From Opitutaceae bacterium (GTDB lineage: Bacteria > Verrucomicrobiota > Verrucomicrobiia > Opitutales > Opitutaceae): a DNA stretch of 40,726 nt. The stretch is from NCBI GenBank assembly GCA_028280955.1, contig JANQKU010000173.1, positions 1 to 40,726 on the forward strand, given 5' to 3'. The position numbers and the translations under genes were made by a program. Shown here one piece after another: positions 9,557 through 18,036 of this stretch (positions within the stretch are counted from its first letter, which is position 1; each line of letters opens with the position of its first letter). The notes under the pieces were generated by a model. That model was given only the letters and a program-made list of their open reading frames with translations, was not told where the DNA came from and searched no databases.

Positions 9557-12500
9557 ATGCATACGAAACCTTCTTTTTCTCAACTACTAATTACCACAGC
9601 TTTGATGGGAAGTATCGTGGTGGGCTCCGGTAGTCTATCCGCTCAGCAATGTGCCACTCAGTCCATCTGGGCGAATCGCATTGTGGCTAAGAGCACCTAT
9701 CTTCCTAGAGAACTCAGTGGGTTTTTTAGTTATACAGATCCTGGCCCGGGTGTTGTCCCTACGAAATATAAAACAGAGACCTGGTCCGGCACTGGCCGTG
9801 AAGATCGCATTCACAGTGGAGGTTCTTATTGGGCAACGCATACATTGACCGGAAGCTGGGTCTTTAGTGCGACTGATTTCACAGATAGTTCCACTAAGAA
9901 AATTGTGTCTTCCGTGTATCGATATGCAGATGAGTCCACTACTGTTGCTGAACTCACTGAACAGAGACGATCTTGGCCTCCTCTCGGACCAATCACATCC
10001 CCGCTTTGGCCCCCGATAGAGAACATTTCGGCGACAGAGCATTCTCCTACCGGAGGGCGTTATCCTCCTGATCCTAACGGTGAAGGTACCTATATTGTAG
10101 ACAATTTTGGTCGTGGGTGGTGGACCGGTACGGATTATTTGGAAGGATTGTCCGATGAATTTACGGAGCAAGAGGCGATTGATAGGGCAGAAAATTTTGC
10201 GACTCTGGGATCCTCCAGACTTTCCTTTGCCAATGATTTCAGTGGAGAATGGAGTGAGACGAATAGAACCGATCCGGTGACATTTCATGCGCAACGGGTA
10301 GAGTTTAAAGCCGAATTTGATCAGACAAAGACAGGCTGTGCGGGTGATTACACGATTTATTATCATTATTATAAGTGGGCAATGGGCAGCGCTAAACCGA
10401 GTAGCCCCAACTATGTGGAAACCGGATCACTTTCCATTGAGCCAGGAGAACCTCTGCGTGCTCCGGCATCAGGGTGGCATGAAAGTCCGATGGAGATTGG
10501 GATGAACTATGAGATTGCCAAGGTCGAACTGATGCCTGCCCCGAATTGCCCCTTCACTCCCGGAACGGGAGGGGAGAATCTGAATAGCGTGGATGCCTGG
10601 TTTTCTCTGGGTAGCCTGACTGGTGGCGCTTCCGCAGGGATGTTGCAGGTTAAGAGCAGCCAGATAGATGAAACCCTTTATACGCCCGAGATGCTCATTT
10701 TTGGCGGACCGACCTCTGCAGAAGTCACTGTGATTCGGGATGACGATGACTTTATTCGTCAGGTGATCGCGCCGGAAGCGATTGCCGATGTGGTCACTGT
10801 GGATGCCGATACCTATGAGGTTCGGTTTTATCTTCCTTCGCAGTTAGGGACACAAGATCCAGTTACGCTGATTTATGCGCTCAGTGGCTCTCCCTATGTG
10901 ACTCACCGTATTGAAAATCCGGATGTATCACCAACGGCCAATCGACTTCAGATCACCGAAATCAAAGGCGCTCAAAGTGAGGCAACCATTTACACTCAAA
11001 CGGGGGGAGTGATGGAAATGTCCAAAGGCAATGGGCAGCGCGTTGAGACCGTTGAAGAGATTGGAACTGCCGTTACCAGGACGGTCAAGGATTCTCTGGG
11101 AACTGTCATTTCGACGGTGAAAGAGACTTACTCAGATTATTCATGGGGGCGGAGCTTAAGTATGATGGATGAGGGTGTTGGGCAAGATACCTTCCGAAGA
11201 ACCACTTATGAGTATTATGACAGTGGTCCGAGTTACTCACGTCTCAAAAAAAAGTATGATGAAAGCGGAGGTTGGGAAATCTATGAGTATGATGCGGAAG
11301 GGCGACTTACCAAAACGACATCACAATTTCTCAATACGTATTCTCATGAAACCGGAAATCGTGAGACTACCACTACCTATGGGACATTGGTCGATCAAGA
11401 TGGAGATGGAACAGAGGAAAAGCTGATTACCACGGTCCAATCACGGCAAAATCAAGAGATTGGGCGTTTCTACGATGTTTATTTTTCAAAGCTTGAAACA
11501 GTGGGTTCTTTCTCCGTGGCAACCCATTGGTCGATTCAGGCTACCTTGGCAGGAGCCGCCTGGGATGCGGCTACCAATTTGGTGACCAAGACGCGTGAAA
11601 TTGAAGGTGGAGACCTGGATGGCCGTTTGATCAGTCAACTCAATCCGGATCAAACGTTGACTACGGTGGATTATACCGTTGGCGTGAGCAGTATTACCTC
11701 TACCACTCGGACCGGCGCGCCCAATGTCACGCTCGATGCAGTTGTTGATGGCACGCGTACGGTAAAAGTGGAGACCTTGACAGGAAAATTATCCTCCAAT
11801 GATCAGTATGATATTGTTTCCGGTTTATTGCTCTCCTCAGAAATTGTCACACAGACAGATGATTTGGGACGTGCCACCCGGATTGATTATCTGGATGGCA
11901 CTTATGAAACACGATCCTATGCCTGTTGCGGTCTCGATTCCATAACAGATAGGCAGGGTATTACCACCACTTACACCTATGATGGCCTGGGGCAAGTGGA
12001 GACGGAAACGCGTGCTGGCATCACCACTCAATACAGCTACGATGCAGAAGGTCAGTTGCTGACAGTCAAACGAATTGGCAGTGACCTTTCCGAAATAACC
12101 CTGGAAACCCATGCTTACGATGTCCTGGGGAGGCGTATTTCCAGTAAGGATGCGATGAATCGTGAAACGACTTTCAATGAGAACAGGTCTGGTGTGAATA
12201 CCAAAACAACCAAAACACCCGACAATGGCACTATCATTGAAACCTTTGCCGAAGATGGGACTCTGATCGGTATTTCAGGAACGGCAGCCACTGCTCAGTT
12301 GGGATGGGGATATGGAGTGGATCTCAATGGCACCATCACCAATGAAGTTCGTATGGGTCCATCCGGAGAAACGACGGAATGGACAAAAACCTATACTGAT
12401 ATAGCGGGTCGTGTGTATAAAGTGGAGACGGCGGATGGCGCTTTCTCCGAGTATTTTTATAATAGTCTGGGGCAGTTGGTCAAGCAGGTAGATCCCGATG

Positions 12501-15500
12501 GTGTTACCACCTTGTTTGCTTACAATGCGAGAGGAGAGCAGGAGTATGTGGCAATTGATCTCAACCAGAATGGGCTCATTGATTTTTCCGGCACGGATCG
12601 AATTACCAAAACAGAACGCAGTGTGGTCACGGCTCATAGCACCACAGTGCAAAAAGTAACCACGACTCAATGGACCACCGATAATGTGGCAACGACCGAA
12701 GTGGTTTCGACCATTGAAAGTGATGTGGATGGAACCGAAGTCTGGCAAACGATTGGCGGATTAACCACTCACATCCAAACCAGTTATGGCGGTAGTGGAG
12801 CGCGTACAGAAACAACCACCGGACCGGATGGCACAGTACAAACTCGGCAATACCAGGATGATCGTTTGACCTCTGAAGTTATCTCAAATCCGGGAACGGG
12901 AACTCTTTCGTCTGTTTCCTACACCTACGATCCCCATGGTCGATTGGCCACCGCCACAGATCTTCGCAATGGAACGACCACTTACACCTATTACGATGAT
13001 GATCAACTCCATACTGTCATCACACCAGATCCGGACACCGGGCTTTCCGGAACCGGTTATGATGCGCAAACCACTATTTATGACTACGATACAGCCGGAC
13101 GTCTCTGGTATACCGCTCCTCCGGACAGTGGTGTGATTACCAATGAGTATTATCCGAACGGATTACTCAAAAAAACTGCGGGGACCCGGACCTACCCGGT
13201 GGAATACACCTATGATACCCAGGGCAGGCTCAAGACCCTGAAAACCTGGAAAGATTTCATTGGCGATACTGGCAGCTCCCTTACGACCTGGAATTATGAT
13301 ACACAGCGAGGTTGGTTGATCAGTAAACGCTATGAGGATAACCAGGGACCAAACTATACCTATTTCCCATCGGGTCGCTTGAAAACCCGCACCTGGGCAC
13401 GTGGAATTACTACCACCTATGGCTACGATAATGCCGGTGGATTGCTCACGGTTGCTTACTCAGATACGACGCCGGATGTCAGCTATAGTTATGATCGCCG
13501 TGGCAGGGTAAATACCTTCACCGATGCGGCCGGCGTTTTAACGCGCACCTACGATCTCTTAGGACAGCTCGATGACGAAAGTTATGCCGGCACGGGCGTA
13601 TTGACCGGGCAGGTGATTAACCGGGGGCAGGATGCCCTCTATCGCCTGAGCAGTGTCAGTATTCCTTCTGTTGTGACGGCCAGTTACAGCTATGATGCCG
13701 CTTCCCGTTTACAGACGGTCACGAATGGGAACCGTACCTCTACCTATGGTTATTTGGTCAATAGTACTCTGGTGGAGACGCTTACCCATGCGCAGTCGGC
13801 CAGTAATCGACTCATTACCACGAATGTCTTCGACAAATTGAACCGATTGGCTTCGATCAGTAACAGCTTGCCTGTTGTGCCTTCTACCTTGTCCCATACT
13901 TACGCTTATAACGATGCAAACCAACGGGTCAAAGCGACCCGGGAAGACAGTCGCTATTGGGAATATGGCTACGATAGCCTGGGGCAGGTGATCAATGCGG
14001 ATAAGTTTTTGGCCGATACCACTTTGATCAATGGACTCGATTTTGATTTCACCTATGATGATATCGGGAACCGTCAAACGGCTCTGCGTAATGGACGGAC
14101 CGCGGCCTATACCGCTAATGCCTTAAACCAATACGCCAACCGGACAGTGCCCGGTGCCATTGATGTGATCGGCACGGCCAATGAAAATGCTTCGATTACA
14201 GTGAATGATGGTTCCGGCACTCGCCAAACTGAAGCATTCCTTAATACGGCTCCTCTTGATAACAGCAGCTCGGCTGTGTGGAATGAATTGGAAATCGTGG
14301 GAGTTCGCAACAATGCCGGAGCTGGTGGAGAAGATGCGGTGGTGGAAGAAACGAGGAACGTTTTCCTCCCGCAGACACCGGAAAACTATACCTATGATGT
14401 GGATGGCAATCTGCTCAGTGATGGACGCTGGATCTACACCTGGGATGGGGAGAATCGTCTCATCGTGATGGAAACACCAACAGCGTTGGTCACACCGAAT
14501 GGGCCTCTCCCAGTGATCGAGCGCAAAAAACTAGAATTCACCTACGATGCCCAGAGCCGCCGGATCGAAAAGAAAGTTTCTGTCTGGAATGATGGAACCT
14601 CGAGCTACCAACTGTCCACGCATACCCTCTTTCTCTACGATGGTTGGAATCTTTTAGCCGAACTGGATGCGCTCAACAGCAATGCGACTCTGCGCAGCTA
14701 TACTTGGGGTCTTGACCTCAGTGGTTCAGCGCAAGGCGCTGGCGGGGTCGGTGGATTGCTTTCCCTGACGACTTCGAGTGAAAGTTATTTTATCAGTTAT
14801 GACGGCAACGGTAACGTCATCGGATTGGTTGATGCCACCACCGGAACGCTTTCCGCGGAATACGAGTATGGACCCTTTGGTGAAGTGGTCAAATCAACGG
14901 GAACCATGGCTACGGCAAATCTCTTCCAGTTCTCGACTAAATATAGGGATGATGAAACCGGCTTACTTTATTACGGGTATCGGTATTATAATTCGGATAT
15001 AGGGAGATGGTTGAATAGAGATCCAATTGATGAAAATGGAGGATTAAATGTGTATGGATTTACCAGGAATAATGGAGTAGATAATTGGGATCTTTTAGGA
15101 TTATCCTCATGTTCTTCAGCGAGTGATGTTGGTAATATTGATCTTCAATTAGAAGATGTAGAAATAATTAACGGAACACAAAATTTTGATGGAACCCCTG
15201 AAGATCGCCTTAATGATCTTGCAAAGAAAGTCGCAAAAAAAGTAGGCAAAAAAGGCATAGCAGAAATTATTGAAACAGCAATAACTCAGACGAGTAGTTT
15301 GGTTAGTACTTATAAGGCTCGTATAATTATTAAATACAGATGTTGTGAATGTGTTTGTGATGATGACTCAAAAAAATGTTCTGGTGAAGTTCAATGGTCT
15401 TCCTCGTCGGTTTCATCTGCAGAGGTTACAGATAGGTACGCGCAGGGTTCTAACATCATTACTGGAGCTAGTGCGTTACGACGATTGACGAAAAAAACGC

Positions 15501-15532
15501 GTGATTTATTGGTTAGAACAGCTTGTAAGTAA
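9557..15532 (+). CDS. Sec-exported RHS/YD-repeat protein with RHS-associated core and variable C-terminal tip
   Basis: N-terminal signal-peptide-like MHTKPSFSQLLITTALMGSIVVGSGSLSAQ. Many YD repeats (TYDGLGQVETET, SYDAEGQLLTV, SYDRRGRVNTF). Core motif 'YEYGPFGEVVKSTG...KYRDDETGLLYYGYRYYNSDIGRWLNRDPIDENGGLNVYGFTRNNGVDNWDLLGL'. Confidence 0.93.
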   Translation: MHTKPSFSQLLITTALMGSIVVGSGSLSAQQCATQSIWANRIVAKSTYLPRELSGFFSYTDPGPGVVPTKYKTETWSGTGREDRIHSGGSYWATHTLTGSWVFSATDFTDSSTKKIVSSVYRYADESTTVAELTEQRRSWPPLGPITSPLWPPIENISATEHSPTGGRYPPDPNGEGTYIVDNFGRGWWTGTDYLEGLSDEFTEQEAIDRAENFATLGSSRLSFANDFSGEWSETNRTDPVTFHAQRVEFKAEFDQTKTGCAGDYTIYYHYYKWAMGSAKPSSPNYVETGSLSIEPGEPLRAPASGWHESPMEIGMNYEIAKVELMPAPNCPFTPGTGGENLNSVDAWFSLGSLTGGASAGMLQVKSSQIDETLYTPEMLIFGGPTSAEVTVIRDDDDFIRQVIAPEAIADVVTVDADTYEVRFYLPSQLGTQDPVTLIYALSGSPYVTHRIENPDVSPTANRLQITEIKGAQSEATIYTQTGGVMEMSKGNGQRVETVEEIGTAVTRTVKDSLGTVISTVKETYSDYSWGRSLSMMDEGVGQDTFRRTTYEYYDSGPSYSRLKKKYDESGGWEIYEYDAEGRLTKTTSQFLNTYSHETGNRETTTTYGTLVDQDGDGTEEKLITTVQSRQNQEIGRFYDVYFSKLETVGSFSVATHWSIQATLAGAAWDAATNLVTKTREIEGGDLDGRLISQLNPDQTLTTVDYTVGVSSITSTTRTGAPNVTLDAVVDGTRTVKVETLTGKLSSNDQYDIVSGLLLSSEIVTQTDDLGRATRIDYLDGTYETRSYACCGLDSITDRQGITTTYTYDGLGQVETETRAGITTQYSYDAEGQLLTVKRIGSDLSEITLETHAYDVLGRRISSKDAMNRETTFNENRSGVNTKTTKTPDNGTIIETFAEDGTLIGISGTAATAQLGWGYGVDLNGTITNEVRMGPSGETTEWTKTYTDIAGRVYKVETADGAFSEYFYNSLGQLVKQVDPDGVTTLFAYNARGEQEYVAIDLNQNGLIDFSGTDRITKTERSVVTAHSTTVQKVTTTQWTTDNVATTEVVSTIESDVDGTEVWQTIGGLTTHIQTSYGGSGARTETTTGPDGTVQTRQYQDDRLTSEVISNPGTGTLSSVSYTYDPHGRLATATDLRNGTTTYTYYDDDQLHTVITPDPDTGLSGTGYDAQTTIYDYDTAGRLWYTAPPDSGVITNEYYPNGLLKKTAGTRTYPVEYTYDTQGRLKTLKTWKDFIGDTGSSLTTWNYDTQRGWLISKRYEDNQGPNYTYFPSGRLKTRTWARGITTTYGYDNAGGLLTVAYSDTTPDVSYSYDRRGRVNTFTDAAGVLTRTYDLLGQLDDESYAGTGVLTGQVINRGQDALYRLSSVSIPSVVTASYSYDAASRLQTVTNGNRTSTYGYLVNSTLVETLTHAQSASNRLITTNVFDKLNRLASISNSLPVVPSTLSHTYAYNDANQRVKATREDSRYWEYGYDSLGQVINADKFLADTTLINGLDFDFTYDDIGNRQTALRNGRTAAYTANALNQYANRTVPGAIDVIGTANENASITVNDGSGTRQTEAFLNTAPLDNSSSAVWNELEIVGVRNNAGAGGEDAVVEETRNVFLPQTPENYTYDVDGNLLSDGRWIYTWDGENRLIVMETPTALVTPNGPLPVIERKKLEFTYDAQSRRIEKKVSVWNDGTSSYQLSTHTLFLYDGWNLLAELDALNSNATLRSYTWGLDLSGSAQGAGGVGGLLSLTTSSESYFISYDGNGNVIGLVDATTGTLSAEYEYGPFGEVVKSTGTMATANLFQFSTKYRDDETGLLYYGYRYYNSDIGRWLNRDPIDENGGLNVYGFTRNNGVDNWDLLGLSSCSSASDVGNIDLQLEDVEIINGTQNFDGTPEDRLNDLAKKVAKKVGKKGIAEIIETAITQTSSLVSTYKARIIIKYRCCECVCDDDSKKCSGEVQWSSSSVSSAEVTDRYAQGSNIITGASALRRLTKKTRDLLVRTACK

Positions 15533-15548
15533 AGGAGGCGTTTCGTTT

Positions 15549-16118
15549 ATGTTATTTTATAAGAAATTTTTACTTAGTTTACTTAGTTTACTTAGTTGCA
15601 ATTTTGTGTTCTCAAAGACCGTAGAACATGAAGTTCTGCAATCGTATGTGTCTAGTTCGATTGCATTGAATATTAATTTGTTGTCATCAGATGATATAGG
15701 ATCTGATTTGAAACAGGACCTTAGAAGTCTATTGCTAGAAAATGTTTTCAAGACTTGGTATTATCATAAGGAGTTGAATCTTCTTAAGTTGAGTGATGAG
15801 ACAGTTGATGATCTACTAAGGATAGCGAAGCCGCATTTGTTAATTCCTGAATTTGTTGATTCAGATCGTTTTTTCGATCCTCTTGGTGTTATGTGGGCCT
15901 ATGATGAGGACACTGGTAAAATAGAGACTCAGTTTTATTCGTCTGATGGCGTGAGCATTTCCCTTTCATTGTTACCTCCTGGATTTGATTTTACGAATAA
16001 GTTATATAAACGAAATGCATATAAAAAACTAGTGAGAAGTTTCCATTTATATTTGCAAAAACTTGGGATTAAAGTGGAGAAAGATCTAAAGAAAAACGGA
16101 AAATTTGAAGACAGCTGA
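15549..16118 (+). CDS. Small exported/lipoprotein-like protein; candidate immunity protein for the RHS tip
   Basis: ATG at 15549 preceded by a strong SD (AAAGGAGG). N-terminus MLFYKKFLLSLLSLLSCNFVFS is signal-peptide/lipobox-like. Lies immediately 3' of the RHS stop. The track start at 15501 is a non-ATG upstream extension. Confidence 0.75.
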   Translation: MLFYKKFLLSLLSLLSCNFVFSKTVEHEVLQSYVSSSIALNINLLSSDDIGSDLKQDLRSLLLENVFKTWYYHKELNLLKLSDETVDDLLRIAKPHLLIPEFVDSDRFFDPLGVMWAYDEDTGKIETQFYSSDGVSISLSLLPPGFDFTNKLYKRNAYKKLVRSFHLYLQKLGIKVEKDLKKNGKFEDS

Positions 16119-16359
16119 ACAGAACAAGAAAAATGGGGTACTCCTTGAATCTTGATATTGAAGATGTGCCATAATTGTTCTTCTGAATATATTGATGTTA
16201 TGTTGTGATAATTTAAATACGAAGTTCGACGTTAAACCATTTTGCGACATGAGTTTTGAAAAGCGAAAAGGAAGAGGTAAAAAGCTGCTTGGTAAATTAA
16301 ACACACAATTCAAAGAATGATCCTTTTTATCCTTCCTCTAACAGGTAGATTGTCGGGGT

Positions 16360-16884
16360 ATGCTAAGTAGAAATAACTCCTTTTATCCCATCATAAAACC
16401 AATACATTTTATTCGATCTGTATTACTATTTATTTTCCTCTCTCTAGTACTAAATGCAGAAGACGAATGCGATGTCTTTCGCCGATACTATGTTAGCGAT
16501 GCCGAATGGTTTCTTGCGATTATGGAGTCAGGAACATTATCTCAGGATGTATGTAAGGATGTAGCAAAGATCACTTACAATCGCCTCTTTCGTATTTGGT
16601 ATTATGAAAGTAAAGGTCGGTTAGAATCTATTAATCCTGATTATTTCGAATATTTGTATTTACGTTTTCGAACGTGGGCGAAAGAGAATTCAGAAGATAT
16701 TTCTATTAAGTTTTCTGACCCACTACTGATCCTGGATGTTTATGCTGAAGATGGCTCATTAACATTAAGACTACCTATCAGAGAGAACAGTTTGTTGAAT
16801 GACTTGAGGACTCGATCCAAATATCAGGAGTTAGTGGATAAGTTTCATGCCGAAACAAAGATTTGGATAAAAGAGAGTAATTAG
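16360..16884 (+). CDS. Small exported protein, diverged paralogue of the preceding ORF; candidate immunity protein
   Basis: Signal-peptide-like FIRSVLLFIFLSLVLNAED. Shared patterns with the 15549 ORF: 'F+.WYY' and 'Y..DGS..LRLP....NDL..R..Y+.LV..FH'. Confidence 0.7.
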   Translation: MLSRNNSFYPIIKPIHFIRSVLLFIFLSLVLNAEDECDVFRRYYVSDAEWFLAIMESGTLSQDVCKDVAKITYNRLFRIWYYESKGRLESINPDYFEYLYLRFRTWAKENSEDISIKFSDPLLILDVYAEDGSLTLRLPIRENSLLNDLRTRSKYQELVDKFHAETKIWIKESN

Positions 16885-16954
16885 AGAGGATTCAATTATT
16901 TGCGTTTGCCCCCCTTTTGTTATTCAAGTGACTGGATAACTGCACGCATTACCT

Positions 16955-17437
16955 TTGGCGGCGGTGCTGAATGTGAATTCACAAATGTTTATTAAGACAC
17001 AAATAAAGTCGTCCGCATTATCAAAGCCTAATGTAACAATATCGCTTTCGGATGATACGGAATATAATTTAATGGTTTTGAATCGTAGCTTTGAGTTTTT
17101 TCTCTCTAGAGAGGATTTAAATATCTTCTTTAAGAAAAAAGGAAATAAGACCTCTGTTTTAGGCGGTACAGAGTATGTTGCTTTGCATAGAGAACAACCT
17201 ATCTTGAAGTATAAACGGTCTGTAATTGGTTTGGGAGATTCTTTTTCTTTCGAAAAGAATGTATGGTTTCGTTTCCCAAATGTTTTTTGGCCAAAAGTTG
17301 ATCAGCTTGGATTTCATGTTTCCAGGTTAAATTGGTTATTTGGCAATGAAGTATATGTAAAATGTAATGAGGAAGCTGATAAATTAAATTGTGTTCTTTT
17401 GGTTTGTATACTTTGGGTGCGTAAATGGGCTGAATAG
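16955..17437 (+). CDS. Hypothetical protein (start uncertain; TTG at 16955 or a later ATG, e.g. MFIKTQIKSS...)
   Basis: 160-aa open frame in the AT-rich island with protein-like composition; no recognisable family. Confidence 0.5.
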   Translation: MAAVLNVNSQMFIKTQIKSSALSKPNVTISLSDDTEYNLMVLNRSFEFFLSREDLNIFFKKKGNKTSVLGGTEYVALHREQPILKYKRSVIGLGDSFSFEKNVWFRFPNVFWPKVDQLGFHVSRLNWLFGNEVYVKCNEEADKLNCVLLVCILWVRKWAE

Positions 17438-17480
17438 TAACGAAAGGAATAAAAAGCGAGAGGACACTTGTGTTTCCCCA

Positions 17481-17876
17481 ATGCAAATGATTGTTTTGTT
17501 TTTTACGGGTTTTTTGGGAGTAGTTGTGGTAGCTGCAGTTTTACTCCGTGACTCCCCATATAGGTTTCGATTGTCTTTAGCGATAGGTCACTATCTTTTT
17601 ATTTTGATTGTAGCACTAGTAATATGGAGGAGTCTTAATGATGGACAAGCTGGGCTACTATGGCTGATTCCCATGACGGTAGATTTTCCTGTTTCATTGA
17701 TATATAAAGGATTGAAGGTTCTTTTCCCTAATTACTTTAGTCCCTCTAGTTTTGTAGTCCCATTCCTTTTTTTCTCTATGATCGGTACGATGCAGTATTT
17801 TCTTTATGGGGTTGTTTTGGATGTTCTCATTAACAAGTGGAAGAGAAAGAAGGGAAAAATGAAGCAAAAGGGGTAA
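17481..17876 (+). CDS. Small multi-spanning membrane protein
   Basis: ATG at 17481 in frame with the track ORF (17391). Several hydrophobic segments (IVLFFTGFLGVVVVAAVLL, HYLFILIVALVIW, FVVPFLFFSMIGTMQYFLYG). Confidence 0.55.
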   Translation: MQMIVLFFTGFLGVVVVAAVLLRDSPYRFRLSLAIGHYLFILIVALVIWRSLNDGQAGLLWLIPMTVDFPVSLIYKGLKVLFPNYFSPSSFVVPFLFFSMIGTMQYFLYGVVLDVLINKWKRKKGKMKQKG

Positions 17877-18036
17877 ATGCAAAAAATTAACTTAACAGGT
17901 ATAAACCAGAGACAACGGTAACAGATAGACTCGATAGAAATAAGGGTCTCTTTATAATAAAGGAACCTTTTATCATAATCGGGAAACTGGGTCTAAAATT
18001 CATGCCCTTAGACTTGACCTGATTGCAGACTTGCAG

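Noticed and set aside
9635-10366. 243-aa minus-strand ORF inside the RHS gene
   Set aside because: Antisense shadow of a strongly supported coding frame; low-complexity, protein-unlike composition.
12275-14077. Minus-strand ORFs opposite the YD repeats (157, 122 aa and others)
   Set aside because: Periodic antisense openness caused by YD-repeat codon usage; no start/SD or domain support.
9557-15532. T6SS-delivered RHS effector
   Set aside because: No VgrG, PAAR, EagR or other T6SS gene in the window, and the protein begins with a Sec signal peptide.
17940-18000. ATAAAGG-AA-CCTTTTAT as a terminator or regulatory hairpin
   Set aside because: Imperfect short stem with a 2-nt loop, lying within the coding-like upstream extension of the glycosidase frame; too weak to call.
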